From Crocinitomix algicola (lineage in GTDB: Bacteria; Bacteroidota; Bacteroidia; Flavobacteriales_D; Crocinitomicaceae), in the NCBI RefSeq assembly GCF_001661595.2, contig NZ_LYPF02000002.1:1-64000 (forward strand): a DNA stretch of 64,000 nucleotides. Reading direction: 5' to 3'. Shown here piece by piece: positions 1-10,117 of this stretch. Within the stretch, counting starts at the first letter, position 1, and the number at the start of each line of letters is the position of its first letter. Below the pieces are notes generated by a model that did not search any database, had not been told where the DNA came from, and worked only from the letters and a program-made list of their open reading frames with translations. Made by a program: the position numbers and the translations under genes.

Positions 1-376
1 ACGTGTCAGTCTAAGACTGATGGGAGAGTTAACTAGTTTAGGACAGCGTTCTTTTAAATAATTCTTAATAAGCAAAAATTCAAAGACTTCTTTAATAAAA
101 ATGTGGCTACGCTTTAGGGTTTAAATGGAATATGATACCCTAATGCTAATTGCATAACAATCAGGGGGGCTTCACGACCTACTTTTCAAGGAATAATTTG
201 TTAAAGACCGGTTTTAGACAGCAAAGCTGTTTAAAGCTTTCTTTAATACCTTCTTGCAAATCAGGATAAATTATAATTTCATATTATTACAATACACTTA
301 TGTAATAAAGAAAATAAATAACAAAAACCTGTATTATTCGGTATATTTGAAGGAAATTCTTTTGTCAAACATATAG
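1..376. other. Intergenic/decayed sequence at the window edge
   Basis: I see no convincing gene, RNA or mobile element here. All frames are broken by stops. The stretch is AT-rich and leads into the decayed regulator that follows, so it may be remnant DNA of an accessory island. What lies before position 1 is unknown. Confidence 0.4.
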
Positions 377-717
377 TTTTCCTTAAAAGTAAAGGCATTA
401 CGTAAAGCAAACCGACTGGTCGAAAAATACACATCCATTCTACTCATCTCCCTAAAATGGAAAACGGACACCTTTCTCCTTCTATTGAAATTGTACAAGG
501 GCTCATGAAAGTTTTTGACTAGAGTGCTGATCAATTGCTCAATGAAGATGAAAACACTGCTGTAGATATTCAGGACAAAGAATTAAACGAACAGCTAGCC
601 CTCATTAATCAATTGGACGAAGATGAAAAGAACGCGCTTATTAAAATGATCAACTCTATGCTGACTAAAAAGCGCATGAAAGATCTATTGGATGGGAAGA
701 TTAGGATGGTGGGGTAG
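377..717 (+). pseudogene. Decayed XRE-family (helix-turn-helix) regulator
   Basis: Three pieces on the plus strand look like one XRE regulator. From 383 one frame reads LKVKALRKANRL, like the first helix of an HTH_3 domain. After a frame change near 421-445 a second frame reads LPKMENGHLSPSIEIVQ and ends in KVFD, the usual recognition-helix region. A TAG stop at 520-522 interrupts it, and the same frame then continues as SADQLLNEDE and a charged helical tail to the TAG at 715-717. The tail alone could be read from a TTG at 535 as 60 aa, but it starts inside the domain. One frameshift and one nonsense change explain it; a Tyr codon would need only one substitution to give the TAG. It may once have regulated the neighbouring toxin module; that is inference. 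Confidence 0.6.
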
Positions 718-1372
718 ATTTAGTTATTTCATTCAATTCTTCAATAGAGTGATTATCTAAATAATTGATAACTTGTTTACAATTATCATATAGAAAATGC
801 CCTTGAAATTTAGCATCAACTTCTTTTTCATAATATGCCTTCAGCTCTCCATAATTAGGATTGTCATTTAGTTTCGCTGAAATAAGCCCTGTAATAATAT
901 GTCCTCCCAAATCGTTTAATTCAGGAACTCTCTTGGAAGGGTCTGAATTAAGTAAAATATCTATGTCTGCAACAGTGCTATATTTATTGTAAAAGGGTTC
1001 TGCAACTTTAGAATAAAAATCAGCAACTATTTTCATCCATTCTGCAATGTCATCATCTGTTTTTATTACAAAACGATAGTTAATATCTTGGAAGTAATCA
1101 TCTTTTTGAAGCATTACTGTAGCTGACAAACCTTCCTGATTCAACGCAATTTTCTTGGTAGATGCAATTTCCTTAAAACATACACTACCAAATACACCTG
1201 TTTTGAACTCATCAATATAGTTTTCAACGCCATAACCAAAATTTAAGATTAGCTTATCCTTTTCACAAAAAAAAGAACATCCTTGATGATCCGCCTTCGA
1301 CTTAAATCCTTTTGGTTTTAGAAGAGTTGTAAACTCCTTCTTTAATTTTTGCTTAACTTCTTTGTAATCCAT
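701..1372 (-). CDS. Predicted immunity protein (DUF4304-like)
   Basis: A 223-aa soluble protein with no signal peptide or membrane segment. Residues 1-70 have the pattern of DUF4304-type proteins: an amphipathic helix, the segment LLKPKGFKSK, then aromatic beta strands. This resemblance is judged by eye. The ATG directly follows the TAA stop of the upstream 1577-aa protein (TAAATG, no gap), so the two are co-transcribed and probably translationally coupled. Small cytosolic proteins directly behind a polymorphic toxin are usually its immunity protein, which binds the C-terminal toxin domain. The specific function is inferred from position. The last 17 bases overlap the 3' end of the decayed plus-strand regulator. 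Confidence 0.5.
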   Translation of the reverse strand: MDYKEVKQKLKKEFTTLLKPKGFKSKADHQGCSFFCEKDKLILNFGYGVENYIDEFKTGVFGSVCFKEIASTKKIALNQEGLSATVMLQKDDYFQDINYRFVIKTDDDIAEWMKIVADFYSKVAEPFYNKYSTVADIDILLNSDPSKRVPELNDLGGHIITGLISAKLNDNPNYGELKAYYEKEVDAKFQGHFLYDNCKQVINYLDNHSIEELNEITKSTPPS

Positions 1373-4300
1373 TTATTTAATTCTTGGTCGTATTAAATAT
1401 TGCGTAAAATCTGTTGTTGAACTATTTACCCAAAACTCAACACCTGTTTCTAATTGTATTTGTGATTTGCCATTTATGAAGTCAACACCACTCCCTTCAA
1501 AAGCATTAACAGCATTACTACCTCTCATTTCTACCTTAGATATAGTTACTCCATTATGAGTTCCTCCTCCGTCAACTAGAGGGTAAATATCCTTTTGGTT
1601 TTTAGTACAAGTACTTGTTAAATCTGTTTTATTGACCAAATCTTTTGAACTTGTTTTCGCATCAATAATTTTATATTTCTTAATCCCGTTAACTTCTATT
1701 TGAATTAAATCATCAGGGATTATCGTCTTCACTTTCGTTACTCCATTTTCAATATAAGTAACGTCCAATGTTATTTGACTACCAATTTTACTATTTGGAT
1801 AGAGCGTTTTTAATTGTGTAGAAACTCTATTTTGAAATGTCTTCCAGTTCTTAAGTCCTACTTCTGCAATATCTAACACATTATCATCAAATGCTTTTGC
1901 ACCATCTAACAGAACATCAAAGGCATCATCCACCCCGTTAGCCAGTATCCAATTATTATTTCCTCCTGAAAATATATCATCAATGTTTTTAGAAGAATTA
2001 AATCCTTTGTATGAGCTTGCCATTTTCTGCATCTTGGCAACTGTCACAGCAACAATTGCCGGTTCAAATAGCATTTCAGCATAAGCTTTGAAGTACTCAA
2101 AACCTATGAAAAATGCGCAATCAGCATCGTACCTTAAAATGTACTGGTCATATTCATTTCCTGAATAAATTGAGCAGGCTTTTCCTGATGCTTCAGCCTG
2201 CTTTATCGCTGTATAGAAGCTTGCTCCCTGATGCATTTTAACCTGATCTCGCATGATTAGATCAAGAAAATCATACTCATACGGCTCAAACATTCCCAAA
2301 AGCCAAAAACAGGTAATGATATTGGTTCTGAGCAGTAGTTTTGTGTTGAGCCAAACTGTTGGCTGCGCTCTCACATCTCCCACAAACCAAGGTATTTTAT
2401 CATATTCAGGAAGACCAACGATATCCGGATTTTGTGCTGCCTGAAAATTGTACAATTCCTCAATATAATCCATCACTTCCAGCATGGGGCCAGGTACTGG
2501 AGGCATCCAATTTTTGACATGTGGAATTGGGAAACTGGTGTAATCAATTGTATTGACGTTATAGGTTGCAAGTATTCCGTTCCAAAGGTCTCTGGGTGAA
2601 AAAACAATGTCATAGTAATCATCTCCTTGAGATACCTTATTAAAGTAAACATCGAACGTTGGCTTGCTAATGATGTTAAAATCTTTAAAAAAGTCAACTA
2701 TATCCCCGTTGTGCGTAATTTTTGATGGGTCGTCCATTGAATGCCAATAAGTTCTTCCATTAGAATACTGAACACCCATATCAGCATAAAATGCAAAGGT
2801 TTGGCTTCCAATTGTTGTATTAAGATGCTGTACGAGTTCAGCTAGAGAATCTAGTTCCAAAGTAGATAAATCCAATTCCTTCGACAGGCCTACAAAAAGC
2901 ATTTCAGCAGGGCCATCAATATCATAAGCGTCATAGTCAATGCAAGTTCCTTCCGTACAATTAGAATAAGTGACTGAATCAATGTTAATCACATGTTTGT
3001 AATCTTTAGGATAATACCATGCGTCTAATTCGGCATATTGATGAGCATTAATTGTGGTATCTTCATTCCACGTCCATACACAATAGCAATCAGTATAAGC
3101 GCCATATTGAATTTTTGGAGCTTTAGTGAAAACGGTTGTTGAAGGATTTAAATCTGAAAACCCTTTAAAGCGTTCATTCTTTAAGAAATTGTTTTTTTCC
3201 TCTGAATTTTTAGGCAAAGTTTTGATGGAGTCTAGCTGTTCGGGCGAATAATAACCGCAATAATAATTTTGATCTCCACTCAAAGATTGCGCAAGAAAAG
3301 GTCTGTATACAGTTGATTCGATCATGAACTTATACACTTTGCCATTGATATCGAATACTGCTTTATTGGCTCCATCGATGATTAAAGGTGTGCCGTCTAA
3401 GAGAGGAACAGCAGTTCCTTCAGGTATATTTATCCATAGGTTATCATCGTCATTATAAAACCTTAGACGTTCTTTAATATCCCTATATGCACTCCCATCC
3501 TCCTCATTATCCAAAAAAGAAAAGACAGGTGTAAAATGCTGCATATCATACCACTGTTTATGGGTTAGATGGGTGGCTCCGACAGTGTAGTCTAATAGGT
3601 TATTTGTCGTCGCTTGCGGAATGGTAGGAAAGGTGTGCTCAAGTCCAAAAACACCATGACCAAGTTCATGAGCGTATGTTTGAGCAGGTTCACCTGACTT
3701 TATAAATCCAAGGGCTTTGCCACGGACCATGTATCCGTCTAAATCACTGTCGAAATTTGGAACAATAAATAGGTAGTAAGCATTGTTTACTTTTTCGTGC
3801 GAATCGAAATAAACATCTCGGAGCATTTTCATCTCTGAGGAATATTTATTCATTAATCTGGTAGATGGACTTTCAAGACCGTTTTCATTAGCGTCAAAAG
3901 TTAAATTTTCATACTCATCTGCGATTGAAACTTCAAAATTAATACAAGCTTGACCGTAGATGGTATTGAGACTTGCTTCAAGGTCTTCGGGTATTGAAGC
4001 TTCATTGACAGGAATGACGATTAATTGTTTCGATTTATTGGCATAAACACTTAAATTGAGTTTGCCTATTTTTAGGCCATAATCGTCTAAGGCATAAATA
4101 AACTTGGAGGTGAGTGTGTTGCCAACCGTAATTTCGTAAGTAGAGTCGTTAATTGATCTTGCGTCAAGGGGCGTTCCATCAGCATATATGAATGCTGGAT
4201 TATCAACTCCTTCTTCTGATCTGATGATGGCGTGTACAAGGTCTGTTTGATTAGAGGCTACGGATTTATAAGAGGAAAAGTAAAGACTATTGTCTTGAAG

Positions 4301-6106
4301 TTTTATGCAGGGATAGTGTTTGGACCATTGGTCATATTGCTTAGCATCAAAACCATAGACTTGATTTTCTGAAGGTTTGAAAATAATTTGATGATCCGCC
4401 CGAGCAGCCAAAACATCTTCATCCCAAGAAATTAATCCATCAATTTCAATGGTTCCGTCAGGATATACGGTGTAAATAAGTCCTGATTCATCTTCAAAGA
4501 CAAGAGGCCCTCCACTTTTAGGAAAATCATACGTTCTTTCTTTATCTCCGAAATAGACGGTAATGGTAGAATCATCATTAAATGAAAACCCATCTTCGTT
4601 GATGATGCCTGGAATTGTAATTCGACTATTTTCGTCAATCCATTCATCCATGGCTTGACTGAGAGCCTCGACCCTTCCTTCGCGCATCACCATGTCCTCA
4701 TCGATATAAATATTGTTGAATTTAACGCCCATATTCATGAGCATAAAAGGAATGTTGATTTTTCCTCTCCCATTAAATCTACCGGGCTCAAAAGCGGGCT
4801 CAGCCGAATAAATAACCATTTCAAACTGGCCAACAGCAACAATGTCTCCGGGTAATAAAAATACAAGCGGTGTGTTTATAGGGGAGACTGCTGGTAGTGC
4901 AGTGCTGCCACAAGCGTAATCATTTTTGGCTTGAGTAGTAAAAGTTGCCGTATTGCTCCAGTCGGAAGAAGCGCTTCCGGTTACTCCTTTCACCCGGCAC
5001 TCGTATTGAGTTTCTGGTTCGAGATTATTAATTTTGAGAGATTTGTTTTCAGTAGAATAGGGGAACCAAGCGTAATCATCATTTCCAGTTTTCCGGAGTT
5101 CTAATTCATAGTTTTCAAATAAATCGCTACCATTCCACCAAGCAAAACCCTGTCTTACTCCTGTTCCATTAGCCTTTAATTCTAATGAAACACCGTCAAT
5201 TAAACTTCCAGCAACAGAGCCATAGGTGAAAGTACATACCTCGGAATAACCATTATTTCGATACAAAGCTCTACCAGAAGGATCTATGGCCTGAACACGC
5301 CAAACATAGGACATTCCTAATTGCAGTGGAGGTTGAAGAATACTATAATTGACCATAGAATTAGTGGTCATTTCGATATAAATGGGCAACGAGCTTTCCA
5401 CCACTACATTCGGGTCGCTGCCATCAGGACGAATTTCAAATAATTCAAAAATATATTGTGTTGGGCCAGCGAGAGGCGATGCCATGTGCAGGGGTGACCA
5501 TGTAAACAAAACGGCTTGCGGGTCTGTAGTAGAGATTTCGTTGCCACAAAAAGGAAGGTTAAGTAAGGGAGGGTCGAAAAGTGCAAACCAAGTCTGGGCA
5601 CAAGCAGGATTCCCGATGACTGGTTGATTTGCCGAAGAAACATCTATGACTTCAACACAAACAGTAGCAGGACCTTCAGGGAGTATTTTAGAAGCTTCAT
5701 ATTCCGCTGCTGATAACCCGGAGAAAATTAAATTTTCAGTTGCTAAATAGGGCGCTAAGTCATTTCCAGAAATTTCAACTGGAACACCAGGTGAAAGTGT
5801 TATTGTTGGAAAAGCAATGATATCTGTTGAAACTATAGTGTATCCACTTCCATCAATACTAAAACGTAGTTTAACTTGGGCGGCAGGTACAGCGAAATCG
5901 GTTAGCGTAAGAATGACACGCATTTGGTTGCTGAATGGATCAGCATAATCAGGTAAATAAGAGTTATAGGGGGGACTAATTTGTATAAAAGTTTGAACTG
6001 GATAAGTTTGAGCCTTCCCTGTGCTTGAAAGCAACAAAAGGAGCACCAGAAAAACTGTATTAAAAGGTGCTTTCCAAAGGGAATTAATATGCTTAAACGA
6101 GTTCAA
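1373..6106 (-). CDS. Large secreted polymorphic-toxin-like protein with zincin motif and PD-DxK C-terminus
   Basis: 1577 aa. Residues 1-32 form a Sec signal peptide ending in GKAQ. Residues about 35-400 contain fibronectin-III-like and Bacteroidota surface-protein repeats. Around 813-824 lies HELGHGVFGLEH, a zincin motif; the spacing to the last His is one residue longer than the metzincin consensus. The last ~125 residues differ in character and carry PDD (1464-1466) and DAK (1482-1484), the layout of a PD-(D/E)xK nuclease. There is no T9SS sorting tail; the protein ends in the toxin-like region, with a small gene abutting downstream. In polymorphic toxins such an embedded peptidase usually frees the C-terminal toxin. 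The secretion route is unclear. The gene starts 60-70 bp from a minisatellite that occupies its upstream region. Toxin identity is inference; the motifs are seen directly. Confidence 0.6.
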   Translation of the reverse strand: MNSFKHINSLWKAPFNTVFLVLLLLLSSTGKAQTYPVQTFIQISPPYNSYLPDYADPFSNQMRVILTLTDFAVPAAQVKLRFSIDGSGYTIVSTDIIAFPTITLSPGVPVEISGNDLAPYLATENLIFSGLSAAEYEASKILPEGPATVCVEVIDVSSANQPVIGNPACAQTWFALFDPPLLNLPFCGNEISTTDPQAVLFTWSPLHMASPLAGPTQYIFELFEIRPDGSDPNVVVESSLPIYIEMTTNSMVNYSILQPPLQLGMSYVWRVQAIDPSGRALYRNNGYSEVCTFTYGSVAGSLIDGVSLELKANGTGVRQGFAWWNGSDLFENYELELRKTGNDDYAWFPYSTENKSLKINNLEPETQYECRVKGVTGSASSDWSNTATFTTQAKNDYACGSTALPAVSPINTPLVFLLPGDIVAVGQFEMVIYSAEPAFEPGRFNGRGKINIPFMLMNMGVKFNNIYIDEDMVMREGRVEALSQAMDEWIDENSRITIPGIINEDGFSFNDDSTITVYFGDKERTYDFPKSGGPLVFEDESGLIYTVYPDGTIEIDGLISWDEDVLAARADHQIIFKPSENQVYGFDAKQYDQWSKHYPCIKLQDNSLYFSSYKSVASNQTDLVHAIIRSEEGVDNPAFIYADGTPLDARSINDSTYEITVGNTLTSKFIYALDDYGLKIGKLNLSVYANKSKQLIVIPVNEASIPEDLEASLNTIYGQACINFEVSIADEYENLTFDANENGLESPSTRLMNKYSSEMKMLRDVYFDSHEKVNNAYYLFIVPNFDSDLDGYMVRGKALGFIKSGEPAQTYAHELGHGVFGLEHTFPTIPQATTNNLLDYTVGATHLTHKQWYDMQHFTPVFSFLDNEEDGSAYRDIKERLRFYNDDDNLWINIPEGTAVPLLDGTPLIIDGANKAVFDINGKVYKFMIESTVYRPFLAQSLSGDQNYYCGYYSPEQLDSIKTLPKNSEEKNNFLKNERFKGFSDLNPSTTVFTKAPKIQYGAYTDCYCVWTWNEDTTINAHQYAELDAWYYPKDYKHVINIDSVTYSNCTEGTCIDYDAYDIDGPAEMLFVGLSKELDLSTLELDSLAELVQHLNTTIGSQTFAFYADMGVQYSNGRTYWHSMDDPSKITHNGDIVDFFKDFNIISKPTFDVYFNKVSQGDDYYDIVFSPRDLWNGILATYNVNTIDYTSFPIPHVKNWMPPVPGPMLEVMDYIEELYNFQAAQNPDIVGLPEYDKIPWFVGDVRAQPTVWLNTKLLLRTNIITCFWLLGMFEPYEYDFLDLIMRDQVKMHQGASFYTAIKQAEASGKACSIYSGNEYDQYILRYDADCAFFIGFEYFKAYAEMLFEPAIVAVTVAKMQKMASSYKGFNSSKNIDDIFSGGNNNWILANGVDDAFDVLLDGAKAFDDNVLDIAEVGLKNWKTFQNRVSTQLKTLYPNSKIGSQITLDVTYIENGVTKVKTIIPDDLIQIEVNGIKKYKIIDAKTSSKDLVNKTDLTSTCTKNQKDIYPLVDGGGTHNGVTISKVEMRGSNAVNAFEGSGVDFINGKSQIQLETGVEFWVNSSTTDFTQYLIRPRIK

Positions 6107-6171
6107 ATTTTTGGGTTATTGGATTAACTTAGAGGTAAATATAGTAAAAAAGGTTTAAAAGACACTGGTGT

Positions 6172-7330
<1,159 letters not shown>

Positions 7331-7429
7331 CTTATTGTTTGATAAAATTTGCTAATACCTTGGTTAAATTTAGACTGTTAAAGTGATTGATTGAAAGGAG
7401 AGGTTGATTAACTGTTAACTAGTTGATGC

Positions 7430-7560
7430 ACTCTCCGCTAAGGATTGGAGCGATTGTTTAAGCTCTTCGCCCGTCCGTCCGTCTGAGACGGACGGACGGG
7501 CGAAAGCGAGTGCGGAAAGCCTGACGCTAATGGAACGTAGTGGAATTAGGGGAGCGGCCA
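7430..7560. repeat. REP-like structured palindromic element
   Basis: A GC-rich island in AT-rich intergenic DNA. Its centre, 7466-7504, is a 19-bp-arm perfect inverted repeat around G7485, built from CCGT/ACGG units. It is flanked by a second short stem (CTAAT near 7530 with ATTAG near 7546) and an outer CCGCT/AGCGG pair near 7436 and 7553. The layout resembles the dispersed REP-like intergenic repeats common in Flavobacteriales. I see only one copy in this window, so dispersal is not shown. Confidence 0.5.
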
Positions 7561-7613
7561 AAAAAATAGGGTTACCTTTTTAAAACATTAACATAAAGTA
7601 GTGTAGATTCCAT

Positions 7614-7643
7614 TTGAGGGTTAGGTTTTTACAGATATATTTG
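7614..7643 (+). promoter_or_regulatory. Promoter-like TTTG-N18-TATATTTG
   Basis: TTTG at 7614-7617 and TATATTTG at 7636-7643, 18 bp apart, match the Bacteroidota sigma-ABfr consensus (TTTG, about 19-21 bp, TAnnTTTG). Transcription would begin near 7649, which is where a terminator hairpin begins, so either the match is fortuitous or the product is extremely short. Confidence 0.35.
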
Positions 7644-7649
7644 GTTATG

Positions 7650-7683
7650 CTGCCACGAAGATGATTTGTGGCAGTTTTTTTTT
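7650..7683 (+). terminator. Rho-independent terminator without an upstream gene
   Basis: CTGCCAC (7650-7656) pairs with GTGGCAG (7668-7674) across an 11-nt loop, followed by nine T residues. It is a textbook terminator reading on the plus strand. No plus-strand coding gene lies within the 7 kb upstream, so it ends either an unannotated RNA or nothing now present. Confidence 0.7.
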
Positions 7684-7750
7684 GTTCGATAATCTGTTCA
7701 CTGATGGCTTGTTGATAAAGTGATGAATGAGTTGGTTTTTGACCTGTGAA

Positions 7751-7784
7751 TTTGACTACATTTACGTGACCAAAATTATATTTG
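7751..7784 (+). promoter_or_regulatory. Promoter of the 7820 gene
   Basis: TTTG at 7751-7754 and TATATTTG at 7777-7784, spacer 22 bp, fit the Bacteroidota -33/-7 elements. The predicted start of transcription near 7790 leaves a leader of about 30 nt before the ATG at 7820. Confidence 0.5.
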
Positions 7785-7819
7785 GCGTTGATAAAGTGAA
7801 TTAATTGATGTTATTTTAA

Positions 7820-10045
7820 ATGAAAAACTTTTACATTTTAATTCTGTTTTTAGTGACAGGAACTGGATTTTCTCAAGATTCTTGGGATGATTTGACTGGT
7901 AAGGAACGGGCTTTTTTATTTGATATTACACGTAAGGTGGAAGTTTTAAAGCCTGAATTATTTCATTTATTTGAGTTTACGGATTCAATTCCTTATATCA
8001 ACGATACTTTGCCGGATTATAATTACGTTGAGCGGCAAATTGTTCAGCAGCCGGACTTGTTAATGTTTCATGAGTCTGAAATCGCCAGGAAATCGCCAGG
8101 TGTTGTGGCGGATTTAGCTGTACGTTATGCGATTTGGGAACTCGGTCAAGTTTTGCAATATCGAAATTCAACTGATGAAAAAGATGAGCCTTTAAAAGAG
8201 AAGCTTAAGATTTTTGAAAAGTATGTTTTAGAAGAGGCTCCTCAAAACGCGGTAAGAACTTTAAATAATGGAGATTATACGCTTGCCAAAACGGTTCAAG
8301 GTTACTACACTGCTTCATTGACAATTGCAGATAAAATGGCTGGGATTTTAAACTCTGGCTATACACGGATTGAACAAATGTTGATATTAAACGCCATCAT
8401 GATGGCAGAAGAAAAATATGTTCACACCAGGGCAAAGGAAATTTACGCGCTACTAGGAGGTCCAGAAATAGCAAGTAATGATTATTTGTCAGCAGTGGGA
8501 GACGGTGGAAATTGGGCTGAAATTCAAGGTGGGGTTACAACGCCTTATTCGATGGGATTGCCTGACGATAAAGGGCTTTTTCGTTTTGTGATAGAAGAGG
8601 ATGTTGATGAGGATAATAATAAAACAACTATTCGCGTAAAGGATGTTGTTTCTTCTCAACAAAATACTGCCGCTGATGCCAGTACATTTGTACATATTGA
8701 TGTGGAAGGTTATCACCCCGAGCGGCAGACAACAATTGCTATACATAAAGGAGATAAGGCATATGTACTTTATGGAAAAAATGAGCATCGTTTAGTATCT
8801 CCGGATTCATCTTATGGAGAAGGTACAACGTATTGGAGGTTGATGAATAGACTTGAAAACTATTACATTGCAAATACTCGGGAAGACCTTTACGGTAAAC
8901 GTGGTTATGAATATCAAATTGATTTGTACGAGAAAAAAATTGAAGGTACATTACTTCAAATCAAGAAAACTGAAATAAAGTTGGATAAGTTAAGGCACAC
9001 GCCCGAGGGGAAGCCTAAGATGAAGAAGAAAAAACTAAAGAAAAAGAACTTAGGGACTTCCTACCAAGATAATCAAGGTCACCCTACTAGTGCAATGAGT
9101 AAACTCGATAAGAAAAAAAATATAGAGCAAAAACGTTTGGTTTATTTAAATGGCGTTTTATCCGGGCAAAAGAAAATGTTAGCACAATTAATTGAAGATA
9201 TGGAACAAGCGCACGAAAACCTTATAAAATATGAGGCAAAGCTTGATTATATGCGCAAAAATATGGGATATATCATGATGGAGTATGAAGAAGAAAACGG
9301 GGTGTATACCTATAAAGACGGGGCTAAATTTAATTTTAGAACCCAGGATTTTGTTTTTCCGCCAAATGATCGAAATGAATCCTTTCAAATCTTTCATATT
9401 TCATTTGGGAAAGAGGTTTTTTCTGAACAGATAGAAGAAAATTTTGCACATATAAATTTGGCCTATAAAAAATCGGATGATGTTTTTGCATTAAAACGGG
9501 TAGTTCGTGATAACGGTAAAAAGGAATTGAGCAAAATTGATTCACTTCAAATTTTGGAAGTTTTTAATTTTTTGAAAGAGAAAAATACAAAAGCAGAAAT
9601 TACTGTTGCAGGTGGGGGGATTATTGATGAGAAGAATGGGGAAATTCGAAGAAGTCAACGAAGTGAACTTTCAGAATTTGACGGTGAAAATACACCAAAT
9701 TTTGGAGCTGTAGTTTATAAAGCTACAATGGACGCCCATGTCCATTTTGAGTTAACAGTTTATGATGATCCGATGTTACCGCAAAATTTTACGCAGTATG
9801 AAGAGGATTTCAATCGCCTTTCCAATAGGCCTGCAGATATGAATGCCGTTGATTTCTATTCTGGGATTCGAGCTAAAGCTGAAGCGGAGGTGTGGATTGA
9901 AACTTTAAAAACCTATGCTGAATTATGGGTAAAGCAAACTGATGACCGTAAAAGGATAATAAAGAAGCTGAACAAAATAAAAGTGAAAAAAGTAAGTTTT
10001 ATGAATGGCTTATATTCGACTAAAGTCCCAAATTTGCAAAATTAA
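7820..10045 (+). CDS. Secreted protein of unknown function with a Lys-rich coiled coil
   Basis: 741 aa; I do not recognise the family. Residues 1-19 are a Sec signal peptide ending in GFSQ, so the protein is periplasmic or exported. The first third is helical and acidic. About residues 370-500 are strongly charged and heptad-like, with a very basic KPKMKKKKLKKKN segment near 395-410, suggesting a coiled coil. The C-terminal part mixes beta strands with an RRSQRSELSEF segment. There is no T9SS sorting tail, lipobox or obvious catalytic motif. It starts a plus-strand run with tatC, 72 bp downstream, and has its own promoter-like site at 7751-7784. Confidence 0.75.
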   Translation: MKNFYILILFLVTGTGFSQDSWDDLTGKERAFLFDITRKVEVLKPELFHLFEFTDSIPYINDTLPDYNYVERQIVQQPDLLMFHESEIARKSPGVVADLAVRYAIWELGQVLQYRNSTDEKDEPLKEKLKIFEKYVLEEAPQNAVRTLNNGDYTLAKTVQGYYTASLTIADKMAGILNSGYTRIEQMLILNAIMMAEEKYVHTRAKEIYALLGGPEIASNDYLSAVGDGGNWAEIQGGVTTPYSMGLPDDKGLFRFVIEEDVDEDNNKTTIRVKDVVSSQQNTAADASTFVHIDVEGYHPERQTTIAIHKGDKAYVLYGKNEHRLVSPDSSYGEGTTYWRLMNRLENYYIANTREDLYGKRGYEYQIDLYEKKIEGTLLQIKKTEIKLDKLRHTPEGKPKMKKKKLKKKNLGTSYQDNQGHPTSAMSKLDKKKNIEQKRLVYLNGVLSGQKKMLAQLIEDMEQAHENLIKYEAKLDYMRKNMGYIMMEYEEENGVYTYKDGAKFNFRTQDFVFPPNDRNESFQIFHISFGKEVFSEQIEENFAHINLAYKKSDDVFALKRVVRDNGKKELSKIDSLQILEVFNFLKEKNTKAEITVAGGGIIDEKNGEIRRSQRSELSEFDGENTPNFGAVVYKATMDAHVHFELTVYDDPMLPQNFTQYEEDFNRLSNRPADMNAVDFYSGIRAKAEAEVWIETLKTYAELWVKQTDDRKRIIKKLNKIKVKKVSFMNGLYSTKVPNLQN

Positions 10046-10117
10046 TTTTTCGCTGAATCGTCTATGCAAGTAGATAAAAAGCGATTTAAAATGAATAATA
10101 AGTAGTAATTTTACCCG

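Noticed and set aside
334..534. Minus-strand 66-codon frame at the left end
   Set aside because: It runs antisense over the decayed regulator and resembles nothing.
3647..3670. A classical metzincin in the large protein
   Set aside because: The last His is one residue further than in HExxHxxGxxH, so only a zincin-like motif is claimed.
4655..4855. Plus-strand open frame inside the toxin gene, and similar ones at 2253-2444 and 5382-5627
   Set aside because: Antisense shadows of the long minus-strand gene, with no family likeness.
7430..7560. tRNA or tmRNA gene
   Set aside because: The stems do not form a cloverleaf, and no CCA end or T-arm sequence is present.
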